Assembly: GCF_011927835.1 (NCBI RefSeq)
Contig: NZ_JAATJH010000002.1
Location: 186,001 to 250,000, forward strand
Direction of reading: 5' to 3'
Source: Neolewinella antarctica
Lineage (GTDB): Bacteria > Bacteroidota > Bacteroidia > Chitinophagales > Saprospiraceae
DNA length: 64,000 bases
The translations under genes were made by a program, and so were the position numbers. Under the pieces are notes generated by a model. It was not told where the DNA came from, did not search any database, and saw nothing but the letters and a program-made list of their open reading frames with translations. Positions 1-8,492 of this stretch are shown piece by piece (positions within the stretch are counted from its first letter, which is position 1; each line of letters starts with the position of its first letter).

Positions 1-76
1 TCTCCTCGTAGCGGTGTTGACGGGCCTAATCGATCTCCAAAAACTAAAAGCTCTCCCAAGCCAGCGGAAACTATAG
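1..76 (+). CDS. Possible C-terminal end of a membrane protein, cut by the window edge
   Basis: Reading from base 2, the sequence is open for 24 codons and stops at TAG (74-76). The residues are hydrophobic (LLVAVLTGLI) followed by a basic tail (KLKALPSQRKL), which would suit the last transmembrane helix and cytosolic end of a membrane protein. A second frame is also open to 105, so the choice of frame is weak. No function can be assigned from so short a piece. Confidence 0.3.
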   Translation, partial: LLVAVLTGLIDLQKLKALPSQRKL

Positions 77-100
77 GACCAAAGACCAAAGACCATAGAC
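75..100. repeat. AGACCAA heptamer repeat, short copy
   Basis: About three units of the heptamer AGACCAA/AGACCAT lie between the putative upstream gene end and hemH. The same heptamer family recurs near 8350, 37713 and 51538. Confidence 0.6.
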
Positions 101-107
101 TTTAAAT

Positions 108-126
108 GGGCGTGGTCGCGGGTGCA
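108..126 (-). repeat. GCACCCGCGACCGCGCC-family dispersed repeat
   Basis: GGGCGTGGTCGCGGGTGCA is the reverse complement of the family consensus TGCACCCGCGACCGCGCC with one change. It lies just upstream of the likely hemH start, so the longer possible start at 106 would translate the repeat and is less likely. Confidence 0.65.
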
Positions 127-147
127 AGGGAAGTCAGGAAAAGAGCA

Positions 148-1272
148 ATGACACGGGCTTTACAACCAAGCACCCCCGGGCCGGTTTATGCACCTATGCA
201 CGTACAAGAACACTTCGGCAAAAAAGGCGTCCTGTTGGTTAATCTCGGTACCCCCGATGCCCCCACGCCCCGGGCCGTCAACCGTTACCTCGGCGAGTTT
301 TTGACCGACCCACGCGTCATCGATAATCTCCCCGGCGCTGCCCAGCAAGTGCTCGTACGCGGCATCATCGCGCCGATCCGTTCCGGCATTGCCAACCCCT
401 TCAAGACCGGCGGCTCCACCAAACTCTACCAGGAACTCTGGACCGAAAACGGTAGCCCACTGAAGTACTACGGTGAAATCCTCGCGAAAGAAGTCGCTAA
501 ATCGCTCGGTGACGAATACGAGGTCCGCCTCGCCATGCGCTACCAAAACCCCAGCATCGCCTCCGCCCTGAAGGAGCTACTGGACGCCGGCGTTAGTTCC
601 GTCACCATCTTCCCCCTCTTCCCGCAGTACGCCAGCGCCACGACCGGCAGCGTCCACCAGGAAGTGATGCGTTTACTGAGTAAGGAACAGCTCATCCCCA
701 ACGTCAACCTCGTCAACAGCTACTACGAAAACCCCGCCCTGATCAAGGTCTTCGCCGACAACGCCCGCGATATGGGTGGCCTGGACGACTACGACCACAT
801 CATCTTTAGCTACCACGGTTTGCCACAACGGCAACTGAAGAAAGGTGATCCGTCCGATTGCTACTGTTACGCGGACGGCACGTCGAGCTGTTGTCACAGC
901 ATTCAAAAAGTGAACCAGTTCTGTTATTCCGCGCAGTGTTTTGCCACCACCCGCGCCATCGCCGCCGAGCTCGGTTTGGCGGAGGAGCGGTACACGACCT
1001 CTTTTCAATCCCGCCTCGGCTTTGACGACTGGGCGAAGCCTTACACAATTGACACCCTGGAAGATTTAGCCAAGGAAAAAGGCGCAAAACGCCTACTCTG
1101 TTTCAGCCCCGCCTTCGTCAGTGATTGTTTGGAGACGACGATTGAGATCGGGCTGGAGTACCAGGAAGAGTTCGAGGAGTGGGGTGGGGAGCACATTGAT
1201 TTGGTGCCTTCTTTGAATGATGACCCGCGTTGGATTGCTGCTGTTGTTGAGATGATTCGGGTGGAATCTTGA
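148..1272 (+). CDS. hemH: Ferrochelatase (protoheme ferro-lyase)
   Basis: Inserts Fe2+ into protoporphyrin IX in the last step of protoheme synthesis. The family opening KGVLLVNLGTPDAP is present, the catalytic histidine lies in FSYHGLP and the conserved glutamate in SPAFVSDCLET. Between them is a cysteine-rich stretch (bases about 859-942, with CYC, CC and CYSAQC) instead of the plain DPY segment of many homologues. It resembles the internal [2Fe-2S] ligand segment reported for some bacterial ferrochelatases, so a cluster is plausible but inferred. ATG at 148 has a purine-rich stretch (GGAAAAGAG) just upstream. ATG at 196 is the alternative by homology; ATG at 106 falls in a repeat. No other heme gene is in the window. 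Confidence 0.95.
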   Translation: MTRALQPSTPGPVYAPMHVQEHFGKKGVLLVNLGTPDAPTPRAVNRYLGEFLTDPRVIDNLPGAAQQVLVRGIIAPIRSGIANPFKTGGSTKLYQELWTENGSPLKYYGEILAKEVAKSLGDEYEVRLAMRYQNPSIASALKELLDAGVSSVTIFPLFPQYASATTGSVHQEVMRLLSKEQLIPNVNLVNSYYENPALIKVFADNARDMGGLDDYDHIIFSYHGLPQRQLKKGDPSDCYCYADGTSSCCHSIQKVNQFCYSAQCFATTRAIAAELGLAEERYTTSFQSRLGFDDWAKPYTIDTLEDLAKEKGAKRLLCFSPAFVSDCLETTIEIGLEYQEEFEEWGGEHIDLVPSLNDDPRWIAAVVEMIRVES

Positions 1273-1274
1273 TT

Positions 1275-1296
1275 GCCTCCGGCGGTTTCCGGAGGA
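1275..1296. repeat. Left arm of 22-bp inverted repeat flanking the GxxExxY gene
   Basis: GCCTCCGGCGGTTTCCGGAG (plus GA) is the exact reverse complement of 1915-1936. Each arm is itself a hairpin (CCTCCGG...CCGGAGG). A purine tract follows inside this arm and a pyrimidine tract precedes the right arm, so the symmetry extends beyond 22 bp. Confidence 0.85.
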
Positions 1297-1336
1297 CGAG
1301 AGAAGAAGGAAAAGGAGGGGGGAAGAAGAAGGGGTG

Positions 1337-1780
1337 TTATCCTGTTTTTTGAAGGTTAATCCGGTGGCGGTGGGAGTCGTAATTGTTGACTACTCGGTGA
1401 ATGTTTTTCTTTAGTATGTCACAGTTGAAATTTACCAGTAGACCAACTTCTATACCAGTTAACTTTAGGTAGGATCTCAATTGAGTGAAAGCTATCGGGT
1501 GTAATTTTTCTACTGATTTGAGTTCAATAATGATTTGGTCTTCCACAATGAGGTCAGCGTAAAAAGCTATCTCTTCTCGGACGTATTGATTTGAGACAAC
1601 AATCATCTTTTGGCGCTCGACGCGTAGACCTCTGTCTCGTAACCTTCCGGCCAAAGTAGCCTCATAGATTTTCTCAAATAGTCCCGGCCCGTAAGTAAAG
1701 TAAGTCTGATAAATTTCGTGTACCACGATCTGGCTGACCTCTTGGAGACTAAGCTTTTGTGTTTGTGTTATGTGCTTCAT
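1337..1780 (-). CDS. GxxExxY protein (PDDEXK_3 family)
   Basis: A 147-residue protein with the family signature GLFEKIY (GxxExxY) near residue 34. A PD-(D/E)XK-like core follows: YADLIVED, then IIELKSVEKLHPIAF and a QLRSYLK segment. The fold is nuclease-like, but I know of no assigned role for the family. The gene stands alone in AT-rich sequence between gene-dense, GC-richer neighbours. Exact 22-bp inverted repeats flank it (1275-1296, 1915-1936), so it looks like a self-contained cassette. Upstream (1790-1865) is AT-rich and probably holds its promoter. Family assignment is firm; function and mobility are inference. Confidence 0.88.
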   Translation of the reverse strand: MKHITQTQKLSLQEVSQIVVHEIYQTYFTYGPGLFEKIYEATLAGRLRDRGLRVERQKMIVVSNQYVREEIAFYADLIVEDQIIIELKSVEKLHPIAFTQLRSYLKLTGIEVGLLVNFNCDILKKNIHRVVNNYDSHRHRINLQKTG

Positions 1781-1914
1781 GTAATATCTGCTGTGTATTC
1801 AAAGCTAAGACAACTTCAATAAAAACACAAAATGTTTAGAACAAAAAATAAAAACATATTTCCTTAATTTACCTTTCTGTTTCCTCCTCTCTCCTCTTTT
1901 ACCCTCCTCCCACC

Positions 1915-1936
1915 TCCTCCGGAAACCGCCGGAGGC
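1915..1936. repeat. Right arm of 22-bp inverted repeat flanking the GxxExxY gene
   Basis: TCCTCCGGAAACCGCCGGAG (plus GC), the exact reverse complement of 1275-1296. It ends 57 bp before the mfd start and follows a polypyrimidine tract (about 1880-1914). Confidence 0.85.
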
Positions 1937-1993
1937 ACCCCGAAAAAGCACCAAACCCCAAACAGAAACCCAAACATCAAGGTTACACCCCCA

Positions 1994-4900
1994 ATGCCAA
2001 CACCCAACCCCGCCGAAGCAATCCTGACCCGCTACGCCGATAGCCCCCGGATCGCTGACCTAACAAAACACACCCGCGAAAACAAGGGCGCGCGCCTACA
2101 ACTGAAGGGGCTAGCCGGTGCCCTCGAAAGCTTTTTAATCGCGGGAAGCTACCGCAAAGCGGGTGGCCACTACCTGATCGTAGCTACCGACAAGGAAGAA
2201 GCCGCCTACATCCAGAATACTATTTCCGCGCTGTTGCCCAAGAAGCAGATCCGGCTCATGCCCGATAGCTTCCGCCGGCCACTTTACTTCGAAGTGCTCG
2301 ATCATACGAACGTGCTGCTGCGCACCGAGACGATCAACTACCTCACCCACTCCCGGTCCAAAGGGGAGATTGTCGTTACCTATCCGGAAGCCCTCTTCGA
2401 GCAAGTCGTTGCCCCGGCTGAGTTAACTAACGCGCGCATCGAGCTGACCAAAGGCGAGAACCTAGACGTAGATACCATCATCGAGATCCTCGTCGAATAT
2501 GGTTTTAGCCGTCAGGAATTCGTCTACGAACCCGGCCAGTTTTCCATCCGCGGCGGTATCGTGGATATTTTCAGCTACGGCAACGAGTACCCCTACCGCA
2601 TCGAGCTTTTCGATGAGGAGATCGAAAGCATCCGCACCTTCGACCCGATGGAGCAGCTCAGTCAGGATAATGTCGAATACGTCAGCATCGTCCCGAACAT
2701 CAACACTAAGTTCGGGCGCGACCAGAAGACCTCCATCTTCGAAGTCCTCCCGGAAAACACGACCATCTGGATGAAGGACTTCCAACTCCTGATGGATAAG
2801 CTGAACGAAGCCTACGAAAAGGCCAATGCTTTCGCCAAAAACCTCACAATTGTCGACGACGAAGAGCTCAAGCAGCTGTTCAACGACCGCGCCTTTATCC
2901 GCCCAGGCGAAGTCCTCCAGGACGTGGAGGGCAAACCCATCGTCTTCTTTACCGACTACAAGCAGCCGATGAAGATGACCAAGACGATCGACTGCCGCGC
3001 CAAGCCCCAGCCGAGTTTTAACAAAAACATGGATTTGCTGATTCGTAAGCTGCTGGAAAATACCTCCGGCGGATTGACGAACTACCTCTTCGCCAGTAAC
3101 CCCAAGCAGATCGAGCGTTTCTACTCTATCTTCAAAGACCTGGAAGCCAGCGTTCGCTTCGAACCGCTTAATTTGGCCATTCACGCCGGTTTTACCGATC
3201 CGGAAATGCAGGCGGCCTTTTACACCGATCACCAAATCTTCGAGCGGTACCACCGTTACCGTATTCGGAAGGGCTTTACCAAAGACCGTGCCCTTAACCT
3301 GCGGATGCTGCGTGACCTCAGCCCCGGCGACCTCGTCGTTCACCTCGACCACGGCGTCGGCCGTTTTTCCGGTCTTGAGAAACTGGAAGTTGCCGGTCGG
3401 ACGCAGGAATCCGTCCGCCTGATCTACAAGAATAACGACGTGCTCTACGTCAGCATCAATACGCTCAACAAGCTTTCCAAATTCACCGGCAAGGAAGGTT
3501 CCCTGCCGCGCCTCGATAAGATCGGTGGCGACGCATGGAAGAACATGAAGGCGCGGACGAAGAAGAAAATGAAGGACATGGCCGGTGAGCTCATTAAGCT
3601 CTACGCCAAGCGCAAGGCCGCCCCGGGCCACGCCTTCCCGGCCGACGGTCATCTGCAAAATGAGATGGAGGCTAACTTCATGTACGAGGACACGCCCGAT
3701 CAGCTAACTGCTACCAACGCCACTAAGGGGGACATGCAGAAAGATTACCCCATGGATCGGCTGATCTGTGGTGACGTAGGCTTCGGTAAAACGGAAATTG
3801 CGCTACGTGCTGCCTTTAAAGCTGCGGAGGACGGGAAGCAAGTGGCCATTCTCGTGCCCACGACAATTCTCGCCCTGCAGCACTACCGCACCTTCAAGGA
3901 GCGGCTCGAACCGTTTGGGATTGTTGTGGATTACGTCAACCGCTTCCGCTCGGCCAAAGAGAAAACGCAGATCTATAAAGATTTAAAGGAAGGTAAAATT
4001 GATTTAGTCATTGGTACCCACGCCATTCTCAGTAAACGGGTTGGCTTTAAGGACTTAGGTTTATTAGTCATTGACGAAGAACAGAAATTTGGCGTGAAGG
4101 CTAAAGAAAAACTGCGGTCGATTCAGGTTAACGTCGATACGCTTACGCTGACGGCTACGCCAATTCCCCGAACGCTTCAGTTCAGCCTCATGAACGCGCG
4201 GGATATGTCCGTTCTCCGGACTGCTCCACTGAATCGCCAACCGATTCACACCGAAGTCCGGCAATTTGATGAGGCGATTATTAAAGAAGCCATTGAAAAC
4301 GAAGTATTTCGTGGCGGTCAGGCCTTTTTCGTTCATAACCGGGTGAAGTCACTGCAGGATATGGCCGTTATGCTACGGAAGCTTTGCCCTGATGTCCAGT
4401 TCGCCGTGGCGCACGGGCAGATGGACCCAAAGAACTTAGAAAAAACATTGATTGAATTTATCGATCGTAAGTTCGAAGTATTAATTTGTACGAATATCAT
4501 TGAGACGGGTCTGGACATTTCTAACGCGAACACCATCATTATCAATAATTCCCATCAATTCGGCCTGTCCGATTTGCACCAATTGCGGGGTCGAGTGGGG
4601 CGGTCGAATAAAAAGGCTTATTGTTATTTAATTGCGCCACCGCTTTCCGTGCTCACCTCCGAGGCGCGTAAGCGTTTGCGGACCTTGGAGGAACACAGCG
4701 ATTTGGGTTCCGGGTTCGATATCGCCATGAAGGATCTCGACATTCGGGGTGCGGGTAACCTGCTGGGTGGCGAGCAATCAGGCTTTATTTCCGATATGGG
4801 GTACGAGACGTACCAGCGTATTCTCGAGGAGGCCGTGCGCGAACTTAAACAGGGAGAATTCCGCGACGTTTTCGCCGAGCAGTTGCAGGAAGTTTCCAAT

Positions 4901-5407
4901 TTCGTTACGGACGTGACCGTCGAGACGGATACGGAAATGCACATCCCGACGCTTTACGTGGAGAGTACGCAAGAACGGTTGCGGCTGTACCAGGAACTGG
5001 ATAAATTAAGTACGGAAGAGGAACTTGCCAAGTTTGCTAGCGGACTGGCGGATCGCTTCGGTAAAATTCCCCGGGAAGTAGAGGAGCTTTTTGACGGTCT
5101 ACGTCTGCGGTGGTTGTGTCGGGAGCTCGGTTTCGATCGCGTGGTGCTCAAGAATGACAAGCTCATCTGTATGTTCGTCGAGGATGCGCAGAGTCTTTAC
5201 TACGAGTCACCCACCTTTGGGGCCCTGAACGATACACTGGCCAAAGATGGCGTGATGCGCGGTTTGAAGCTGAAGCAATCCACGCGTCGGCTATCCATGA
5301 TTAAAAATAACGTCAAGTCGCTGGCCGCAGCGCAGGATGTGCTGGAAGGATTAGGAGCGAGAGTGCAAATGGTACTGAGTGAGGAGAAAGCTGAAGCGCT
5401 TTCTTAG
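1994..5407 (+). CDS. mfd: Transcription-repair coupling factor Mfd
   Basis: ATP-driven translocase that removes RNA polymerase stalled at DNA lesions and recruits UvrA for nucleotide excision repair. The 1137 residues match the family length. Order: UvrB-like N-terminal module (about 1-330), CarD-like RNA-polymerase-interacting domain near 440-505 (PGDLVVHLDHGVGRF), Walker A GDVGFGKTE near 595, DEEQ box (VIDEEQKFG) near 695, helicase motifs TLTATPIPRTLQ and QLRGRVGRS, then the C-terminal autoinhibitory domain. The start ATG at 1994 begins an NPAEAIL segment typical of the N-terminus. Transcribed alone and convergent with bioD. Its partner uvrA is 25 kb away. Confidence 0.98.
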   Translation: MPTPNPAEAILTRYADSPRIADLTKHTRENKGARLQLKGLAGALESFLIAGSYRKAGGHYLIVATDKEEAAYIQNTISALLPKKQIRLMPDSFRRPLYFEVLDHTNVLLRTETINYLTHSRSKGEIVVTYPEALFEQVVAPAELTNARIELTKGENLDVDTIIEILVEYGFSRQEFVYEPGQFSIRGGIVDIFSYGNEYPYRIELFDEEIESIRTFDPMEQLSQDNVEYVSIVPNINTKFGRDQKTSIFEVLPENTTIWMKDFQLLMDKLNEAYEKANAFAKNLTIVDDEELKQLFNDRAFIRPGEVLQDVEGKPIVFFTDYKQPMKMTKTIDCRAKPQPSFNKNMDLLIRKLLENTSGGLTNYLFASNPKQIERFYSIFKDLEASVRFEPLNLAIHAGFTDPEMQAAFYTDHQIFERYHRYRIRKGFTKDRALNLRMLRDLSPGDLVVHLDHGVGRFSGLEKLEVAGRTQESVRLIYKNNDVLYVSINTLNKLSKFTGKEGSLPRLDKIGGDAWKNMKARTKKKMKDMAGELIKLYAKRKAAPGHAFPADGHLQNEMEANFMYEDTPDQLTATNATKGDMQKDYPMDRLICGDVGFGKTEIALRAAFKAAEDGKQVAILVPTTILALQHYRTFKERLEPFGIVVDYVNRFRSAKEKTQIYKDLKEGKIDLVIGTHAILSKRVGFKDLGLLVIDEEQKFGVKAKEKLRSIQVNVDTLTLTATPIPRTLQFSLMNARDMSVLRTAPLNRQPIHTEVRQFDEAIIKEAIENEVFRGGQAFFVHNRVKSLQDMAVMLRKLCPDVQFAVAHGQMDPKNLEKTLIEFIDRKFEVLICTNIIETGLDISNANTIIINNSHQFGLSDLHQLRGRVGRSNKKAYCYLIAPPLSVLTSEARKRLRTLEEHSDLGSGFDIAMKDLDIRGAGNLLGGEQSGFISDMGYETYQRILEEAVRELKQGEFRDVFAEQLQEVSNFVTDVTVETDTEMHIPTLYVESTQERLRLYQELDKLSTEEELAKFASGLADRFGKIPREVEELFDGLRLRWLCRELGFDRVVLKNDKLICMFVEDAQSLYYESPTFGALNDTLAKDGVMRGLKLKQSTRRLSMIKNNVKSLAAAQDVLEGLGARVQMVLSEEKAEALS

Positions 5408-5426
5408 GGTGGTAGGCGGTAGGAAT

Positions 5427-6179
5427 TTAATCGATACTAAGACCTAGCTTTCTCCTGATTTCCTCGCTCTTGGTTTCCGATAGTTCGGTAAGCGTGGTTT
5501 GATTGATTTCTTTTAGCTCCGGTAACTCAATTAAGGGCCAGACGCCGGTCTGTTCGCCGATGATGCGGACGGTTTCGGGGCTGTCGCCGCCGGAGTAGAT
5601 CAATCCCGCCAGTGGGATGTTTTGGCTCCGTAGGTACGCGATACTCAACATTGTGTGATTAATACTACCCAGGTAGTGACGGGATACGAGAATGACTTCG
5701 AGACCCAGGTATTTAATTAAATCCGCGACGGTTTCCCGGTCGTTGATTGGGACGAGTAAGCCACCGGCGCCTTCTACTAGTAAAGGTGCGCGGTCGTCCT
5801 GACTGAGTGCGGGGCCATCTAGCGCGTCGCCCCGATTGAGTGCGGGACTAGCTAGCGCGTCGCCCCGACTGAATGCGGGACTAGCTAGCGCGTTGCGCGT
5901 GGGGGAGGGAAGGGTGAAATCGGCCAGGTTTATTTGAACACCGTCGAGCGTAGCGGCGTAGTGGGGGCTGGCGGGGGTCCGCAGCGAATGGCGGACTGGG
6001 TGAAACCTTTCGGCGGGGCTGCCCGTCCAGGCCTTTACCCGGTCAGTATCCCCAAAATCCAGGTCGCCGGCCTGGATGGGTTTCCAGTAATCCGCGTCGA
6101 GGGCCAGTTGGAGAAAAGCGGAGGCTACCGTCTTACCGGCGTCGGTGTGAATACCGGAAATGAAGTAGGCTTTTTGCAC
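5427..6179 (-). CDS. bioD: Dethiobiotin synthetase BioD with an in-frame repeat insertion
   Basis: ATP-dependent carboxylation and ring closure of 7,8-diaminopelargonate to dethiobiotin, the penultimate biotin step. The P-loop variant GIHTDAGKT is at residues 9-17, DYWKPIQAG follows near 30, and VEGAGGLLVPI near 133 is the conserved second motif. The protein has 250 residues, roughly 35 more than usual. The excess lies at about residues 96-128, just before VEGAGG, and consists of three 11-residue units (ALASPAFSRGD, ALASPALNRGD, ALDGPALSQDD) encoded by a 33-bp tandem repeat. The same DNA element lies in rnhA and pncB. Catalytic motifs are intact, so the enzyme is probably functional. Last gene of a minus-strand block; no other bio gene is nearby. 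Confidence 0.95.
   Translation of the reverse strand: MQKAYFISGIHTDAGKTVASAFLQLALDADYWKPIQAGDLDFGDTDRVKAWTGSPAERFHPVRHSLRTPASPHYAATLDGVQINLADFTLPSPTRNALASPAFSRGDALASPALNRGDALDGPALSQDDRAPLLVEGAGGLLVPINDRETVADLIKYLGLEVILVSRHYLGSINHTMLSIAYLRSQNIPLAGLIYSGGDSPETVRIIGEQTGVWPLIELPELKEINQTTLTELSETKSEEIRRKLGLSID
5799..5895 (+). repeat. Protein-invading palindromic element, three 33-bp units inside bioD
   Basis: Units begin GACTGAGTGC (5801), GATTGAGTGC (5834) and GACTGAATGC (5867), exactly 33 bp apart. Each continues as GCGGG(A/G)C..CTAGCGCGT. The bioD strand reads the reverse complement without stops. Sequence-matched copies lie at 17205 (rnhA) and 56079 (pncB). Confidence 0.85.
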
Positions 6180-6293
6180 GGGGCTTCTTTGTGTAGGGTT
6201 AAATTGTTACGCTGATCGGGGTTCAAATGACCTAATGGTAAAAAACCTTCGCGTAGTTTTGAAAGGCCCGGGCTGGTATATCTAAAAAACTTA

Positions 6294-6310
6294 GCACCCG
6301 CGCCCGCGCC
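6294..6310 (+). repeat. GCACCCGCGACCGCGCC-family dispersed repeat
   Basis: GCACCCGCGCCCGCGCC lies 3 bp beyond the marR stop codon (6313-6315) in the marR-bioD gap. It differs from the consensus at one base. Confidence 0.7.
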
Positions 6311-6312
6311 CA

Positions 6313-6747
6313 CTACGCAAAATTATCCCGAATGGTGTCGAGAATACGTGACAACTCGTCGTGGTCCCCCTCCGTCAGCCCACCCCAGGTTTGAATGCGG
6401 AGTTCCTTTACGAGCGGATTGAGGACCGAATGCGTTTCCTCTCCGTACGCCGTTAGCGCGATCTGGTAGCGGCGGCGGTCGTTCGGAAAGCGGGTGCGCG
6501 CAACGAACTCTTTCTTGGTGAGTTTATCGATGATGCGTGAAACGGTCGGGGCATCCTTGAAGGTTCCGTTCGCCAAATCCGTCTGGCTCGCCGGGCCGTT
6601 ATTGGAAAGGTGGTCGATCAGCACCCACTGTTCCGGCGTGAGGTTGTAGCCGGCCTCACGGAACGCGCGCTGGTACATGGCTTTCATGAGCCGCGTGGTG
6701 CGGTCCAAAAGGGTGCCGACGTTTTCGTAGGCGAGGGGTTCTTGCAC
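6313..6747 (-). CDS. MarR-family transcriptional regulator
   Basis: A 144-residue winged-helix regulator. The MarR core is clear: LTPEQWVLIDHLSNNGPASQTDLA (helix-turn-helix lead-in), then KDAPTVSRIIDKLTKKEFVAR (recognition helix) and the wing FPNDRRRYQIALTAYGEE with the conserved D-R-R. MarR proteins bind DNA as dimers and usually lose affinity when a small phenolic or oxidant ligand binds; nothing here shows the ligand. It lies 12 bp after the alpha/beta hydrolase gene on the same strand, so the hydrolase may be in its regulon. No clear operator palindrome was seen. Confidence 0.92.
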   Translation of the reverse strand: MQEPLAYENVGTLLDRTTRLMKAMYQRAFREAGYNLTPEQWVLIDHLSNNGPASQTDLANGTFKDAPTVSRIIDKLTKKEFVARTRFPNDRRRYQIALTAYGEETHSVLNPLVKELRIQTWGGLTEGDHDELSRILDTIRDNFA

Positions 6748-6759
6748 GGGGGGGCAGTG

Positions 6760-7692
6760 TTAGTTTCCCCGGCGAAGGTAATAGTCACGGAGCAATTGCT
6801 CCGGCAGCCAGTGGCTACCACTGTACGTCACCACGTTGACGGAGGGCAGCGGGCCGTAGAGCGCGGAAAGTCGGTTGAGGTCCAGCAGCGGGTCGCGGTC
6901 GCCCGTGAAGACGGTCGCGGTGATGCTTCTGTTGGTAAGCGTGTCCTCCAGTTCTTCCGGGCTCGGTGGGAAAAGTAGGACACTCCGCAAACTACCCGCC
7001 AGGCGGCGGCGGAAAGTGCCATCCTTTAGATTGTACTCAAGGTATTCCGCCGAATACTTGTTGATGACGCCCCGCTTACGCAGCCAGTTACTGAGCTTGA
7101 CGACACCCCGGGGGCGTTCGGACAGCATGGCGAGCGGCTTGACGAGGGCCGAGGGCAGGGTGTCGATCCAGTTGGTGTAGCGACCGCCGGCGCCGTCCGG
7201 GGCGACGAGGGCCAGATCCATGATCTTCGTGTGGTCCAGAAAGGGAAGCACGTTACTCAGCACGCGCCCGCCGAGGCTGTGCCCCAGTAAGTACACCTCC
7301 CGGTTAGGGTATTCTTTGAGTAGCTGGTTGAACATCGTGCCGATCTGCCGGGGCCGGTACCGCTGGTCGACCCACTCCGACTTACCGTGAAAAGGTAGAT
7401 CGGGGGCAAAGGTGGTGAAGTGGTCACCGAGCGCGAGAGCGAGCCGCTCCATGCGCCGCCCGTTGCGGCCGAACCCGTGAAGGGAAATCATGATCTTACC
7501 GCCCCGCCCGTACTGACGGACGAAGAGTCGGTTCTTGGTAATCGGAGCGTCCAGGGCTTCGCGGCCTTCGGTAGTAAGAAAAAAATCGATGGGGTAGTAG
7601 CTTATGTGGAAGAGTAAACGGCCGGGAACGGCCAGAGTTATCCACCGGCCGCAAAAATCATACCCACTTGCCCCGGATGGTCTCCTCTTCAT
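6760..7692 (-). CDS. Alpha/beta hydrolase
   Basis: An alpha/beta-hydrolase-fold enzyme of unknown substrate. Near residue 70 is the oxyanion-side motif ISLHGFGRNG, near 150 the nucleophile elbow GHSLGGR (Ser), a late acidic residue lies in FTGDRDPLLD, and the catalytic His is in GSHW near the C-terminus. No signal peptide or lipobox is evident, so it is probably cytoplasmic. The start at 7692 overlaps the end of aat by 35 bp, which would give translational coupling. The first 30 residues are poorly conserved-looking and the true start may be later, but there is no other ATG before the fold begins. Its neighbours do not reveal the substrate. Confidence 0.85.
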   Translation of the reverse strand: MKRRPSGASGYDFCGRWITLAVPGRLLFHISYYPIDFFLTTEGREALDAPITKNRLFVRQYGRGGKIMISLHGFGRNGRRMERLALALGDHFTTFAPDLPFHGKSEWVDQRYRPRQIGTMFNQLLKEYPNREVYLLGHSLGGRVLSNVLPFLDHTKIMDLALVAPDGAGGRYTNWIDTLPSALVKPLAMLSERPRGVVKLSNWLRKRGVINKYSAEYLEYNLKDGTFRRRLAGSLRSVLLFPPSPEELEDTLTNRSITATVFTGDRDPLLDLNRLSALYGPLPSVNVVTYSGSHWLPEQLLRDYYLRRGN

Positions 7693-8338
7693 TGATCATT
7701 CCTACCTGATTGAGAAATTCCGCACGGGAAATATTTTCTCCCCCCAGACTGGTCAGGTGTTTGGTGGCTTGCTGGCAGTCGATGAGGCGAAATCCGTCCG
7801 CCAGCAAGTCACGCACCAAGGTGATGAAACCAAACTTACTGGCGTTCGGCCGGTGGTGAAACATGCTTTCCCCGAAGAACATCTTGCCCATCGCCATGCC
7901 GTAGAGACCGCCAACGAGTTCTTCCCCTTCGTAAACTTCCACGCTGTGCGCGTAGCCGGCTTCGTGCAGCACGAGGAAACCCTCTACCAACTCATCCGTA
8001 ATCCAGGAACCCAATTGTCCGGCGCGGTAAGTATCGCGGCAGTGCTGCATCACGTCCGCGAAGCGGGTATCGTACTTAACGGTGTACTTAGCCTGGTTAA
8101 AGTAAGGCCGCATACTCTTGCTGACCCGCAGTTTTTCCGGGTAGATAACAAAGCGTGGGTCGGGGTGCCACCAGAGGATGGGGTCGCCCTCGCTGAACCA
8201 CGGGAAGTAGCCGAGTTGGTAGGCCGCCAGGAGGCGCTCCGGGCTCAGGTCGCCGCCGAAGCAAGCCGGGCCATTGCCGGAGGTGCGTAGGGGATCGGGG
8301 AAGAGTTCGGGGTGGCGGTTGTTTAGGCGGTAGAGCAA
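7658..8338 (-). CDS. aat: Leucyl/phenylalanyl-tRNA--protein transferase
   Basis: Transfers Leu or Phe from aminoacyl-tRNA to the N-terminal Arg or Lys of proteins, creating destabilising N-termini for ClpAP. The 226 residues match the family. Motifs are GPACFGGDLSPERLLAAYQLGYFPWF, the WWHPDPR block, SWITDELVEGF, HSVEVYEGEELVGGLYG and MFFGESMFH. The gene lies next to clpS on the same strand, although a 255-bp repeat-filled gap separates them. In E. coli the same functional pair is also clustered. The downstream alpha/beta hydrolase overlaps its 3' end. Confidence 0.97.
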   Translation of the reverse strand: MLYRLNNRHPELFPDPLRTSGNGPACFGGDLSPERLLAAYQLGYFPWFSEGDPILWWHPDPRFVIYPEKLRVSKSMRPYFNQAKYTVKYDTRFADVMQHCRDTYRAGQLGSWITDELVEGFLVLHEAGYAHSVEVYEGEELVGGLYGMAMGKMFFGESMFHHRPNASKFGFITLVRDLLADGFRLIDCQQATKHLTSLGGENISRAEFLNQVGMINEEETIRGKWV

Positions 8339-8347
8339 GGGGGAAGG

Positions 8348-8390
8348 TTGGTCTTTGGTCTGGGGTCTTTGGTCTGTAGGCTTGGTCTAC
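8348..8390. repeat. GGTCTTT heptamer array, inverted relative to 8493-8590
   Basis: Units of TTGGTCT/TGGGGTC in a 7-bp register. It is the inverse orientation of the CCCAGAC array 100 bp downstream, so the two flank about 100 bp of unique DNA between aat and clpS as loose inverted repeats. Confidence 0.75.
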
Positions 8391-8492
8391 AATTTATGGC
8401 TTGTTGATTTACAAACGCTCAAAGAAGACTTGGGGAATACGGTTGTATCACTGTGTAAATAATAAAACCAAAAGCAGCTCAAATACGATCTT

